Shown here: positions 19,382 to 32,334 of the stretch, piece after piece
Position numbering within the stretch: position 1 is the first letter of the stretch
Layout: the number at the start of each line of letters is the position of its first letter
NCBI RefSeq assembly: GCF_030159595.1
Contig: NZ_BSKJ01000001.1
Coordinates: forward strand, 620,001-684,000
Length of the DNA stretch: 64,000 nucleotides
Direction: 5' to 3'
Source: Pseudomonas putida
GTDB lineage: Bacteria > Pseudomonadota > Gammaproteobacteria > Pseudomonadales > Pseudomonadaceae
Translations under genes and position numbers: made by a program
Notes under the pieces: generated by a model
Database searches by the model: none
The model's input: the letters and a program-made list of their open reading frames with translations, nothing else
What the model was told of the DNA's origin: nothing

Positions 19382-20206
19382 ATGGGCACCCTCTCGGTCA
19401 ACCAGAACAAACTGCAAAAACGCCTGCGTCGTCTCGCCGGCGAAGCCATCACCGACTTCAACATGATCGAGGATGGCGACAAGGTCATGGTCTGCCTGTC
19501 CGGCGGCAAGGACAGCTACACCATGCTCGACGTTCTGTTGCACCTGCAGAAGGTGGCACCGATCAAGTTCGAGATCGTTGCGGTGAACATGGACCAGAAG
19601 CAACCGGGCTTCCCCGAGCATGTGCTGCCGGCCTACCTCAAAGAGCTGGGCGTCGAGTACCACATCGTCGAGAAGGACACCTACTCGGTGGTAAAGGAGC
19701 TGGTACCCGAAGGCAAGACCACCTGCTCGCTGTGCTCGCGCCTGCGCCGTGGCACCCTGTACACCTTCGCCGACGAAATCGGCGCGACCAAGATGGCCCT
19801 GGGGCACCACCGGGACGACATCGTCGAAACCTTCTTCCTCAACATGTTCTTCAACGGTGCCCTCAAGGGCATGCCGCCGAAGCTGCGCGCCGATGATGGC
19901 CGTAACGTGGTGATCCGCCCGCTGGCCTACTGCAGCGAGAAGGACATCCAGGCCTACTCGGACATGAAGGAATTCCCGATCATCCCGTGCAACCTGTGCG
20001 GCTCGCAGGAAAACCTGCAGCGCCAGGTGGTCAAGGACATGCTGGTGGAGTGGGAGCGCAAGCACCCGGGCCGTACCGAGAGCATCTTCCGTGCCCTGCA
20101 GAACGTGGCGCCGTCGCAGCTGGCCGACCGCAACCTGTTCGACTTCACCAGCCTGAAGATCGACGAAAACGCCACCCCGCGTTTCCTCGACGTGCTGAAC
20201 ATCTGA
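19382..20206 (+). CDS. ttcA: tRNA 2-thiocytidine(32) synthetase TtcA
   Basis: TtcA thiolates cytidine 32 of certain tRNAs, using ATP and an Fe-S cluster. The 274-residue protein has the PP-loop [14 protein letters not shown]. The two Fe-S CxxC motifs are [10 protein letters not shown] and [25 protein letters not shown] is also diagnostic. ATG 19382 is preferred over an upstream in-frame start. The following glycosylase begins 4 nt after the stop. Confidence 0.96.
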   Translation: MGTLSVNQNKLQKRLRRLAGEAITDFNMIEDGDKVMVCLSGGKDSYTMLDVLLHLQKVAPIKFEIVAVNMDQKQPGFPEHVLPAYLKELGVEYHIVEKDTYSVVKELVPEGKTTCSLCSRLRRGTLYTFADEIGATKMALGHHRDDIVETFFLNMFFNGALKGMPPKLRADDGRNVVIRPLAYCSEKDIQAYSDMKEFPIIPCNLCGSQENLQRQVVKDMLVEWERKHPGRTESIFRALQNVAPSQLADRNLFDFTSLKIDENATPRFLDVLNI

Positions 20207-20210
20207 GCCC

Positions 20211-20882
20211 ATGCGCGATTACCAATGGCTGCATGAGTACTGCCTGAACCGCTTCGGTTCGGCCCAGGCGCTGGAAGCCTTCCTGCCGCAGCCGCGCACA
20301 CCGGCCCAGTTGCGGAGCATCAGTGACGACCGCTACTTGTCGACCCTGGCCCTGCGCGTGTTTCGCGCCGGGCTCAAGCACAGCCTCGTGGATGCCAAGT
20401 GGCCGGCGTTCGAGCAGGTGTTCTTCGGTTTCGACCCGGAGAAGGTGGTGCTGATGGGCGCCGAGCACCTTGAGCGGCTGATGCAGGATGAGCGCATCAT
20501 CCGTCACCTGGGCAAGCTCAAGAGCGTACCGCGCAACGCGCAGATGATGCTTGACGTGGCGAAGGAAAAGGGCAGTTTTGGCGCATTCATCGCGGATTGG
20601 CCGGTGACCGACATCGTCGGTCTGTGGAAGTACCTGGCCAAGCATGGCAACCAGCTGGGTGGGTTGTCGGCGCCGCGCTTTTTGCGCATGGTCGGCAAGG
20701 ATACCTTCATCCCTACCGATGACATGGCGGCTGCGTTGATTGCACAGAAGGTGATCGACAAGCAGCCGACCAGCCAGCGTGACCTGGCCTTGGTGCAGCA
20801 GGCGTTCAACCAGTGGCATGAAGAGAGTGGACGGCCGCTGTGCCAGTTGTCGGTGATGCTGGCGCATACCGTCAACCATTGA
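20211..20882 (+). CDS. DNA-3-methyladenine glycosylase I-like protein
   Basis: A member of the Tag-related adenine glycosylase family that would remove alkylated bases. The 223-residue protein keeps the helical core (FEQVFFGFDPEKVVLM, DERIIRHLGKLKSVPRNAQM, FLRMVGKDTFIPTDDM). I do not see the classic N-terminal zinc ligands of E. coli Tag, so this is a divergent branch and the activity is less certain. It starts 4 nt after ttcA and is probably co-transcribed. Confidence 0.78.
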   Translation: MRDYQWLHEYCLNRFGSAQALEAFLPQPRTPAQLRSISDDRYLSTLALRVFRAGLKHSLVDAKWPAFEQVFFGFDPEKVVLMGAEHLERLMQDERIIRHLGKLKSVPRNAQMMLDVAKEKGSFGAFIADWPVTDIVGLWKYLAKHGNQLGGLSAPRFLRMVGKDTFIPTDDMAAALIAQKVIDKQPTSQRDLALVQQAFNQWHEESGRPLCQLSVMLAHTVNH

Positions 20883-20906
20883 GATCGCCGGGGCCGCTGT
20901 GCGGCC

Positions 20907-20984
20907 CATCGCCGGCAAGCCAGGCTCCCCACAGCATTCAGAACCTGTGGGGTCTCTGTGGCAGCTGGCTTGCCGGTGATTGGG
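20907..20984. repeat. Divergent REP-like inverted pair
   Basis: ATCGCCGGCAAGCCAGGCTC followed by CCCACAG is mirrored by CCTGTGGGG and GCTGGCTTGCCGGTGAT. It is a variant of the P. putida REP palindrome, with a mismatched centre, lying between the convergent glycosylase and DUF2069 genes. It may double as a transcription barrier. Confidence 0.7.
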
Positions 20985-21004
20985 CTATGAAGCAGCCCCT
21001 GAAC

Positions 21005-22366
<1,362 letters not shown>

Positions 22367-22451
22367 GTCGGGTCGCATCCAGCTGGGTGTGGCGGCTATT
22401 CTAACCGCAGCGACTGACCAGTTTGCTTTAAAACTCGAGAAGGATTGACCC

Positions 22452-22916
22452 ATGGCAAGGCGTCTGGCAGCAGTACTGGCCATCACCGCGAGCCTGTTGC
22501 TCGGTGGTTGCGGTGCCGATTATGGCGTGGACCAACACGGCAATACGGTTAAGGCAGAACAGATCGATGGGCACTGGCTGGTGCTCAACTATTGGGCCGA
22601 ATGGTGCGGGCCGTGCCGTACCGAAATACCTGAACTGAACGCGGCGGCCAAGCAGTGGGCGGCCGATGGCATCAAGGTGGTGGGGGTGAACTTCGATGGC
22701 TTGCAGGGGCAGGACCTGAAACAGGCCGCTGAAACCCTGGGCATCGGTTTTACCGTGCTGGCCCAGGACCCGGCCGAGCGCTACGACCTGCCGCGCAGCG
22801 AGGCGCTGCCGGTGACCTACATCATCGATGACAAGGGCAAGGTGCGTGAGCAACTGCTGGGCGAGCAGACCCTGGAAGGGCTGCAGGCCAAGATCAAGGC
22901 CCTGAAAGGCGCCTGA
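22452..22916 (+). CDS. TlpA-like thioredoxin-fold lipoprotein
   Basis: A 154-residue envelope thiol-disulfide protein. The lipoprotein signal ends LLLGGC (lipidated Cys20), followed by a thioredoxin fold with the redox site WCGPC (C52, C55) in NYWAEWCGPCRTEIPEL. The cis-Pro loop is LPVTYIID. The likely role is keeping periplasmic or membrane-attached cysteine proteins reduced; the partner is unknown. It is divergent from the arsC-like gene. GAGAAGGA precedes the ATG. Confidence 0.88.
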   Translation: MARRLAAVLAITASLLLGGCGADYGVDQHGNTVKAEQIDGHWLVLNYWAEWCGPCRTEIPELNAAAKQWAADGIKVVGVNFDGLQGQDLKQAAETLGIGFTVLAQDPAERYDLPRSEALPVTYIIDDKGKVREQLLGEQTLEGLQAKIKALKGA

Positions 22917-22923
22917 TGCATGT

Positions 22924-22942
22924 GGGGCCGCAAAGCGGCCCC
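22924..22942. terminator. Hairpin between convergent genes
   Basis: GGGGCCGC-AAA-GCGGCCCC stem between the lipoprotein stop (22916) and the META-protein stop (22951). It lacks a U-run, so it may stop or stabilise transcripts from either side. Confidence 0.45.
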
Positions 22943-22950
22943 AACAATGT

Positions 22951-23355
22951 TCAGCCTTCCTCAGGCCAGAAACGCAGTGGCTTGCCCTCGGCTGGCCAGA
23001 AGCGCATCTGCTCCACTGGCGACACATCCCAGCGCTGCACTGTTTCCAGCGCCTGCAGGAAGCGTTTTTCCTGCTCCATCAACGCCGGCGCGCACAGTTT
23101 GCGGGTCTTGCCGACCTTGCCGAAGCTCAGGTGCTCGCCATCCAGCGTGTACGGCGCAAACCAGTGGTTGCAACCGCCATTGCCATAGGCGCGGCCGTCG
23201 CTGGCCAGGGTCAGGGTCAGGTGGCTGTAGTCGATCAGCGGGCGTTCGCCAATCCACTCCAGCACATAGCTGCGTTCCTGCTGCAGCTTCGAAGGTTCTG
23301 CGGCGCAGCCGAGCAGGCCGGTGGCAATCAGCACGCCGGTCAGCAGATTTTTCAC
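22951..23355 (-). CDS. META-domain lipoprotein (HslJ-like)
   Basis: A 134-residue lipoprotein; the signal ends GLLGC (Cys17). The META domain shows the family pattern LTLASDGRAYGNGGCNHWFAPY followed by LSFGKVGKTRKLCAP, with cysteines likely in a disulfide. META proteins (HslJ in E. coli) are linked to heat or antibiotic stress, mechanism unknown. The GTG start at 23355 overlaps the stop of the upstream gene and has AGGAG 8 nt before it; an ATG further up would be in the previous gene. Confidence 0.8.
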   Translation of the reverse strand: MKNLLTGVLIATGLLGCAAEPSKLQQERSYVLEWIGERPLIDYSHLTLTLASDGRAYGNGGCNHWFAPYTLDGEHLSFGKVGKTRKLCAPALMEQEKRFLQALETVQRWDVSPVEQMRFWPAEGKPLRFWPEEG

Positions 23356-23789
23356 TCGGCGCTCTCCTGGCAACGCGGGCACAGGTGTTTCTCGCCACGG
23401 CTAGCCCAGCCCAGTGCGGCAATACGCGCGCTGGCAGCGGGCTGACGGGCTTTCTTGCCCAGCTTGGCGTCCACGGCAAATTCGAAGTCCAGCACGGCGT
23501 CGCAGCTGTCGCACTCGACCTGCCAAGTGAGGATTTCCAGTTCGTTGAACACCGGCCCGCTGGCCACGGCAACCCACTGGCCGCGCGGGTTGATCAGGTG
23601 ACGCACGCTCTCCACGGTCAGGCGCATGGACAGGTCTTTGCTGCCCTTGAGGGTGACCAGCAGGGTGTCGCCCTTGTGCATCGAACCACCGTTGCCGGTG
23701 ACCTGGTAGCGGCCTGGCACCAGTGCGCGGCACTCGATCAGGGTGTGTTGCGGGTTGAAAAGGGTGTAGCGGAAATCGTGCTCGACCAT
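23352..23789 (-). CDS. Conserved zinc-ribbon-like protein of unknown function
   Basis: A 145-residue cytoplasmic protein I cannot assign to a function. The N-terminal 75 residues look PilZ-like or beta-barrel-like (LIECRALVPGRYQVTG, GDTLLVTLKGSKDLSMRL). Two separated cysteine pairs, CDSC (about residue 92) and CPRC (about 138), could bind zinc. GGAGG lies 4 nt before the ATG. It is coupled to the downstream META lipoprotein by stop-start overlap. Confidence 0.7.
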   Translation of the reverse strand: MVEHDFRYTLFNPQHTLIECRALVPGRYQVTGNGGSMHKGDTLLVTLKGSKDLSMRLTVESVRHLINPRGQWVAVASGPVFNELEILTWQVECDSCDAVLDFEFAVDAKLGKKARQPAASARIAALGWASRGEKHLCPRCQESAE

Positions 23790-23820
23790 GGGTCCTCCAG
23801 AAATGCCGCGTATCCTAGCA

Positions 23821-24810
23821 TTAACCCATCACCAGGTTCTGTGGATTGCCTGCCGCCCAGCGGTTGATGTTGTCCAGCGTGGTGGCAGCGATGGCATCCA
23901 GCGCCTCGCGGGTGAGGAAGGCCTGATGGGCAGTGATGATCACGTTGGGGAAGGTCAGCAGGCGGGCCAGTACATCGTCCTGCAGAGGCAGGTCGGAACG
24001 GTCTTCGAAGAACAGCTGGGCTTCTTCTTCATAGACGTCCAGGCCCAGGTAGCCAAGCTGGCCGCTTTTCAGTGCGTCGATCAGTGCCGGGGTGTCGACC
24101 AGTGCGCCACGGCCCGTGTTGATCAGCATGGCGCCGGGCTGTAACTGGGCCAGGCTGCGTGCATTGATCAAGTGGCGGGTGTGCTCTGTCAGCGGGCAGT
24201 GCAGGCTGATGATGCGGGCTTCGCGCAGCAGTTCGGGCAGGGGCAGGTAGCGCGCGCCGAGGGCCAGCAGTTCCGGATTGGGGCAGGGGTCATAGGCCAG
24301 CAGCTGGCAGCCGAAACCGGCCATGATGCGAGCAAAGGCTGCGCCGATCTGGCCGGTGCCGACCACGCCGACGGTTTTGCCGTGCAGGTCGAAACCGGTC
24401 AGCCCGTGGAGGGTGAAGTCACCTTCGCGGGTGCGGTTGTAGGCCCGGTGCAGGCGCCGGTTGAGGGCCAGGATCAGCGCGACGGCGTGCTCTGCCACGG
24501 CGTGTGGCGAGTAGGCCGGCACGCGAACCACCTCAAGGCCCAGCCGCCGGGCTTCGGCCAGGTCAACGTGGTTGTAGCCGGCCGAGCGCAGGGCGATCAG
24601 GCGTGTGCCACCTGCGGCCAGGCGCTGCAGCACCTGGGCATCGAGTTCGTCGTTGATGAAGGCGCAAACGACCTCATGGCCGGCAGCCAGGGCGGCGGTG
24701 TCGAGCGTGAGGCGGGCGGGCTGGAAATGCAGCGCCAGCGCATTGCCGCTGGCGGCCCGGGTGAAGCTTTCCTGGTCGTAGTGCTGGCTGCTGAACAACA
24801 GGGCGCGCAT
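23821..24810 (-). CDS. ldhA: D-lactate dehydrogenase / D-2-hydroxyacid dehydrogenase
   Basis: An NAD-dependent fermentative enzyme reducing pyruvate to D-lactate. The 329-residue protein carries the NAD-binding motif GVVGTGQIGAAFARI. Catalytic residues are visible in LRSAGYNHVD (Arg), a Glu near GYLGLDVYEEE, and the His in ITAHQAFLT. TGRGALVDTPAL is the third dehydrogenase signature. AGGAG precedes ATG 24810; the in-frame extension to 24849 runs into the gacS stop region. It lies just downstream of gacS on the same strand. Confidence 0.93.
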   Translation of the reverse strand: MRALLFSSQHYDQESFTRAASGNALALHFQPARLTLDTAALAAGHEVVCAFINDELDAQVLQRLAAGGTRLIALRSAGYNHVDLAEARRLGLEVVRVPAYSPHAVAEHAVALILALNRRLHRAYNRTREGDFTLHGLTGFDLHGKTVGVVGTGQIGAAFARIMAGFGCQLLAYDPCPNPELLALGARYLPLPELLREARIISLHCPLTEHTRHLINARSLAQLQPGAMLINTGRGALVDTPALIDALKSGQLGYLGLDVYEEEAQLFFEDRSDLPLQDDVLARLLTFPNVIITAHQAFLTREALDAIAATTLDNINRWAAGNPQNLVMG

Positions 24811-24841
24811 GGTGAAGCTCCTCGTACAAAAAACGCGATGC

Positions 24842-27595
<2,754 letters not shown>

Positions 27596-27788
27596 ACTCG
27601 CCTCCTGTGATGTGCCTGGATGCCATCAAGTGGTGACGGCCAAGCCGCGAAGTTACTCCGCCTGCCGCCCCATTGCACCTCTTTAGTATGTGTTTTGCGC
27701 CATTGCCGGTGCATTGGTCGCAGGGCGGTTGCCTGACAGGTGGTGGATGCTCAATAATTGCGCAATTGAGAATGCATGGCAGTTGCCA

Positions 27789-28508
27789 ATGAATCCTGTA
27801 GCTATTCACAACTCCAATATCCTCGCCATCGAGGATGATCCGGTGCTCGGTGCCTACCTGCACGAAGAACTGCAACGCGGCGGCTTCCAGGTGACCTGGT
27901 GCCGCAATGGCCTGGAGGGTCTGGAGACGGCAGGGCGCCAGGTGTTCGATGTGGTGCTGATGGACATCCTGTTGCCCGGGCTCAATGGCCTCGAGGCGCT
28001 GGCACAGTTACGCAAGCGCAGTGCCACGCCCGTGATCCTGATGTCGGCGCTGGGTGCAGAGGCCGACCGTATCAGTGGCTTCCAGCGCGGGGCCGATGAC
28101 TACCTGCCCAAGCCGTTCAGCATGGCTGAGTTGCAGGTGCGCATCGAGGCCATCCTGCGTCGGGTGGCCCTTGAGCGGCGCCATCAAGTCCCGCAGGAGC
28201 AGGCCGGTTGCGGTGATCTGCAGTTCGATGAGGGGCTGTGCGATGTGCGACTGGATGGCCGCCTGGCAGGCCTCACGCCCAGCGAATTCCGCCTGCTCGA
28301 TATCCTGAACCGTAACCTCGATGACGTTCTGAGCAAGCCATTCCTTTACCAGCAGGTGTTGCAACGTGGCTATTCGCGGCATGACCGTAGCCTGGATATG
28401 CATGTCAGCCAGATCCGCCGTAAGCTCAAGGGCATCGGTTATGACGAGCGGCAAATCCGCACCGTGTGGGGCAAGGGCTATGTGCTCAGCGCCAGTGAGG
28501 CGGAGTGA
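27789..28508 (+). CDS. OmpR/PhoB-type response regulator (PirR-like position)
   Basis: A 239-residue response regulator: a receiver domain with phosphoacceptor D59 in VLMDILLPGLNGLEAL, and a winged-helix domain ending RQIRTVWGKGYVLS. The position between gacS and cysM matches P. aeruginosa PA0929 (pirR), which with PirS controls the siderophore receptor gene pirA. No receptor gene is present here, so the target may differ. The start at 27789 follows CAATGGCAGTTGCCA and lacks a strong ribosome site; it is 3 bp upstream of the kinase gene at its end. Confidence 0.85.
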   Translation: MNPVAIHNSNILAIEDDPVLGAYLHEELQRGGFQVTWCRNGLEGLETAGRQVFDVVLMDILLPGLNGLEALAQLRKRSATPVILMSALGAEADRISGFQRGADDYLPKPFSMAELQVRIEAILRRVALERRHQVPQEQAGCGDLQFDEGLCDVRLDGRLAGLTPSEFRLLDILNRNLDDVLSKPFLYQQVLQRGYSRHDRSLDMHVSQIRRKLKGIGYDERQIRTVWGKGYVLSASEAE

Positions 28509-28511
28509 GCC

Positions 28512-29885
28512 ATGCTCGACCGCCATTCGTTGTTCTGGAAGCTGGCCATCCTGCTGGTGGGCTTCTGCTTGCTGATGATCGGCCTCAGTTATACCTGGGG
28601 CCGGCACATGGAAATCCAGAACGCCTTCCTCTCTGAAGCGGCGCGGCAGACGTTGCGGGGCTATGCCGCCGAGGCCGAGCAGGCCTGGCGCAGCGGTGGG
28701 CGGGCGGGGCTGGACCAGTGGGTGGCGGCGATGCACCAGCGTGAACGGGGCTGGGTGGGTGTGCTGGATATCAACCTGCGGCCCCTCGACGGTGCCACCC
28801 TCAACCCGCAGATCATGCAGCGGCTGACGCGCCTGCGCGGCGTCGATTGGCCTATGAGCCGTCGCAGCGTCGACCAGCCTTGGGTGCGCATACCGTTCCC
28901 GGGGGCGCCGGAGCAGGGCATGCTGGTGATCGAGCTGCCGCAGCGGTTCAATCCGGACCAGTACCGCTTGCTGTGGCGCATTGTCACCAACGGCATCATT
29001 CCCGGCCTGTTCACCTTGTTGCTGTGCGTAGGCCTGTACCGCATGTTGATCGTGCCCCTGAACCAGCTGCGCGAACAGGCCAATGCCTGGCGTGCCGATC
29101 AGTTATCGGCGCGTCTCGACTCGCGCACGATCGCCCGGCATGACGAGCTGGGTGAGCTGGCCCGCGCCTTCGACCAGATGGCCGAGCGACTGCAGGGCAC
29201 CGTGGCCATGCAGCAGCAGTTGCTGCGCGACCTTTCTCACGAAATGCGTACGCCGCTGAGCCGGCTGCGGGTGGCCTGCGACGGTGAAACCGACTTGCAA
29301 CGCCTGCGCGAGCGCCTGACGCGTGAAGTGGACTGCATGCAGCAACTGGTAGAGGACACCCTGCAGTTGGCTTGGCAGGACGCCGAACGTGCGCCGATGA
29401 ACCTGGAGCCGATCGAGGTCCACGCGTTGTGGGAGCTGCTGGCTGAGAATGCCAGCTACGAGAGCGGCTGGTCGCTTGACCGCTTGCGCTGCGAAGTGCC
29501 GGCCGACTGCTGGGTGCAGGGCAACCTCAACCACCTGGCCCAGGCGTTGGAAAACATGCTGCGCAATGCCATTCGTCACTCGCCGGCCGAGGGTGTGGTG
29601 CGCCTGGGTGGGCAGCGTGAAGGCAGTCACTGGTGGTTATGGCTGGAGGATGAAGGCGGTGGCGTAGCCGAAGAGGACCTGGAACGGATCTTTGCGCCGT
29701 TCTCGCGGCTGGACGGTTCGCGGCCGGGGGATGGTGGCTTTGGTCTGGGGCTAAGCATTGCCCGCAGCGCTATCCAGCGTCAGGGCGGGACACTGTGGGC
29801 GCAGAATGGCAAGCGAGGGCTGCGGCTGTGGATGCGCTTGCCTTTACATGCGGCGGTCTCGGCGCGGGCACAGGTCTCGTTATAG
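28512..29885 (+). CDS. Sensor histidine kinase (partner of the preceding regulator)
   Basis: A 457-residue membrane kinase. TM1 is about residues 10-28 (LAILLVGFCLLMIGLSYTW), the periplasmic domain runs to about 150, and TM2 is around 158-176 (IIPGLFTLLLCVGLYRML). HAMP follows, then the H-box with H243 in LSHEMRTPLSRLRVACDGE. The ATPase domain has the N-box ALENMLRNAIRHSP and the G-box GGFGLGLSIARSAI. It starts 3 nt after the regulator stop, so the pair is an operon. The ligand is unknown. Confidence 0.88.
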   Translation: MLDRHSLFWKLAILLVGFCLLMIGLSYTWGRHMEIQNAFLSEAARQTLRGYAAEAEQAWRSGGRAGLDQWVAAMHQRERGWVGVLDINLRPLDGATLNPQIMQRLTRLRGVDWPMSRRSVDQPWVRIPFPGAPEQGMLVIELPQRFNPDQYRLLWRIVTNGIIPGLFTLLLCVGLYRMLIVPLNQLREQANAWRADQLSARLDSRTIARHDELGELARAFDQMAERLQGTVAMQQQLLRDLSHEMRTPLSRLRVACDGETDLQRLRERLTREVDCMQQLVEDTLQLAWQDAERAPMNLEPIEVHALWELLAENASYESGWSLDRLRCEVPADCWVQGNLNHLAQALENMLRNAIRHSPAEGVVRLGGQREGSHWWLWLEDEGGGVAEEDLERIFAPFSRLDGSRPGDGGFGLGLSIARSAIQRQGGTLWAQNGKRGLRLWMRLPLHAAVSARAQVSL

Positions 29886-29979
29886 CTTGTAGTTATATGC
29901 TCTACAGATTGCGTGATATGGCCGCGAGGGGTTTGCCGGTATGATAGGCACCCCTGCCGTCCGGATTGTGAAATACGCC

Positions 29980-30879
29980 ATGACCTTGCAGTACCCAACC
30001 ATCGCCGATTGCGTCGGCAATACGCCACTGGTTCGCCTGCAGCGCATTGCTGGCGAAACCAGCAACACCCTCCTGCTCAAGCTCGAAGGTAACAATCCTG
30101 CCGGCTCGGTGAAGGACCGCCCGGCGCTGTCGATGATCACCCGCGCCGAACTGCGTGGGCAGATCAAACCCGGCGACACGCTGATCGAAGCCACCTCCGG
30201 CAACACCGGCATCGCCCTGGCGATGGCAGCGGCGATCAAGGGCTACAAGATGATCCTGATCATGCCCGACAACTCCACCGCCGAGCGTAAGGCTGCGATG
30301 ACCGCCTACGGCGCCGAGCTGATTCTGGTAACCAAGGAAGAGGGCATGGAAGGTGCCCGCGACCTGGCCGAGAAGCTGCAGGCCGAAGGCCGTGGACTGG
30401 TGCTCGATCAGTTCGCCAACGGCGACAACCCGATCGCCCACTACAACAGCACCGGCCCGGAAATCTGGCAGCAGACCCAGGGCACCATTACCCATTTCGT
30501 CAGTTCCATGGGCACCACCGGTACCATCATGGGCTGCTCGCAGTACCTCAAGGAGCAGAATCCGGCGGTGCAGATCATCGGCCTGCAACCCATGGAAGGC
30601 TCGGCCATTCCGGGCATCCGCCGCTGGCCCGAGGAATACCTGCCGAAAATCTTCGACGCCACCCGTGTCGACCGCGTAGTAGACATGTCGCAGCAGGAAG
30701 CCGAAGACACCACCCGCCGCCTTGCCCGCGAAGAGGGCATTTTCTGCGGTGTGTCTTCCGGTGGTGCGGTTGCAGCCATGCTGCGCCTGTCCCGCGAAGT
30801 GGAGAATGCCGTGATGGTCGCGATCATCTGCGACCGCGGCGACCGTTACCTGTCCACCGGCCTGTTCGACCCGAGCTAA
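29980..30879 (+). CDS. cysM: Cysteine synthase B (O-acetylserine sulfhydrylase B)
   Basis: CysM makes cysteine (or S-sulfocysteine with thiosulfate) from O-acetylserine using PLP. The 299-residue protein has the PLP lysine K45 in NNPAGSVKDRPALSM. The substrate loop is EATSGNTGIALAM and the phosphate-binding loop is SSMGTTGTIMG. ATG 29980 fits the family N terminus (MTLQYPTIADCVGNTPLV); an in-frame start at 29941 is not supported. rlmD follows with no gap (TAA-ATG). Confidence 0.95.
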   Translation: MTLQYPTIADCVGNTPLVRLQRIAGETSNTLLLKLEGNNPAGSVKDRPALSMITRAELRGQIKPGDTLIEATSGNTGIALAMAAAIKGYKMILIMPDNSTAERKAAMTAYGAELILVTKEEGMEGARDLAEKLQAEGRGLVLDQFANGDNPIAHYNSTGPEIWQQTQGTITHFVSSMGTTGTIMGCSQYLKEQNPAVQIIGLQPMEGSAIPGIRRWPEEYLPKIFDATRVDRVVDMSQQEAEDTTRRLAREEGIFCGVSSGGAVAAMLRLSREVENAVMVAIICDRGDRYLSTGLFDPS

Positions 30880-32238
30880 ATGTCCAAGAAAAAAAGCAAC
30901 AGCGGCCTGCGCTTCCAGCCGGCCGGCGGCAACCGCAGCCCCCAGGTCCCCGTGGGCAAAAAGCAGCGCCTGGATATCGAGCGCCTGGCCGGCGACGGCC
31001 GTGGCATCGCCTTTCTCGACGGGCGCACCTGGTTCGTCAGTGGCGCCCTGGCCGGTGAGGCCGTGGAGGCGCGGGTGCTCAATGCGCGTGGCAAAGTGGT
31101 TGAGGCCCGCCTGGAGCGCTTGCTACAGGCCAGCCCAGAGCGCCGCGAGGCACCGTGCCGCTATTACGACCGCTGCGGAGGCTGCAACCTGCAACACCTG
31201 CCGCACGAAGCGCAACTGGCGCTCAAGCAGCGCACGCTGGCCGAACAGCTGCAGCGGGTGGCTGGCGTGCAGCCCGAGGCGTGGGCCGCACCGCTGAGCG
31301 GGCCGGAATTCGGCTACCGACGCCGTGCCCGCGTGGCCGTGCGCTGGGACGTCAAGGCACGTCAGCTGGAGGTCGGCTTCCGTGCCGAAGCCAGCCAGGC
31401 CATCATCGCCATCGACGACTGTGCGGTGCTGGTACAGCCTTTGCAGTCGATTCTGCGCCACTTGCCGACGGTGTTGCGTTCGTTGAGCAAACCCCAGGCG
31501 CTGGGCCATGTGGAGCTGTTCAGCGGTACCGCCGAGGCCGTGCTGGTGCGCCATGTCGCGCCGCTGCCGGCAGAGGACCTGGCGAAACTGCAGGCGTTTT
31601 GCGAGCAGGCCAATGCCCAGCTGTGGTTGCAGGGTGAAGGAGAACCCGCGCCGGTGGACCCTGCCGCGCAACTGGGTTTTGCCCTGGCACCGTGGCAGTT
31701 GGAGCTGGCCTGGCGCCCGGGTGACTTCGTGCAGGTGAATGCCCAGGTCAACACGGCGATGATCGAACAGGCCCTGGCCTGGCTCGCACCGCAGGCCGAC
31801 GAGCGCGTGCTGGACCTGTTCTGCGGCCTGGGCAACTTCGCCCTGCCGCTGGCACGCCAGGCGCGCGAAGTGGTGGCTGTGGAAGGTGTACAGGCCATGG
31901 TCGATCGGGCCGCGGCCAATGCCCGGAACAACAATGTGCATAACGCACGGTTTTTTCAGGCCGATTTATCGCAGCCTTTGGCAGGCACCGGATGGGCCGC
32001 CGAAGGCTTTTCTGCGGTACTCTTGGATCCACCGCGCGACGGTGCTTTCGAGGTGGTGCAAGGCATCGCACGCCTCCAGGCCAAACGGCTGGTCTATGTA
32101 TCGTGCAACCCGGCCACGCTGGCGCGAGACGCTCAGGTGCTGGTCGGCCAAGGGTACCGGTTAAAAAGGGCCGGGATTCTCGACATGTTTCCTCAAACGG
32201 CACATGTCGAGGCCATGGCGTTATTCGAAGCGGGCTAG
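30880..32238 (+). CDS. rlmD: 23S rRNA (uracil(1939)-C(5))-methyltransferase RlmD
   Basis: RlmD (RumA) methylates U1939 of 23S rRNA. The 452 residues start with a basic tail and a TRAM domain (residues about 25-85). The Fe-S cysteine cluster is in [14 protein letters not shown]. The SAM motif is [16 protein letters not shown] and the catalytic cysteine is in [12 protein letters not shown]. It begins immediately after the cysM stop and precedes relA, an order shared with P. aeruginosa. Confidence 0.95.
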   Translation: MSKKKSNSGLRFQPAGGNRSPQVPVGKKQRLDIERLAGDGRGIAFLDGRTWFVSGALAGEAVEARVLNARGKVVEARLERLLQASPERREAPCRYYDRCGGCNLQHLPHEAQLALKQRTLAEQLQRVAGVQPEAWAAPLSGPEFGYRRRARVAVRWDVKARQLEVGFRAEASQAIIAIDDCAVLVQPLQSILRHLPTVLRSLSKPQALGHVELFSGTAEAVLVRHVAPLPAEDLAKLQAFCEQANAQLWLQGEGEPAPVDPAAQLGFALAPWQLELAWRPGDFVQVNAQVNTAMIEQALAWLAPQADERVLDLFCGLGNFALPLARQAREVVAVEGVQAMVDRAAANARNNNVHNARFFQADLSQPLAGTGWAAEGFSAVLLDPPRDGAFEVVQGIARLQAKRLVYVSCNPATLARDAQVLVGQGYRLKRAGILDMFPQTAHVEAMALFEAG

Positions 32239-32334
32239 CAGACTGGCCCCTTGGTGCGGCTTCCATGGAATGGCAGTCGCACGGTGATCGCCAGCGCACC
32301 CGCGTGGTGCGCTGTATGGAAAGGTAAAACAAAG

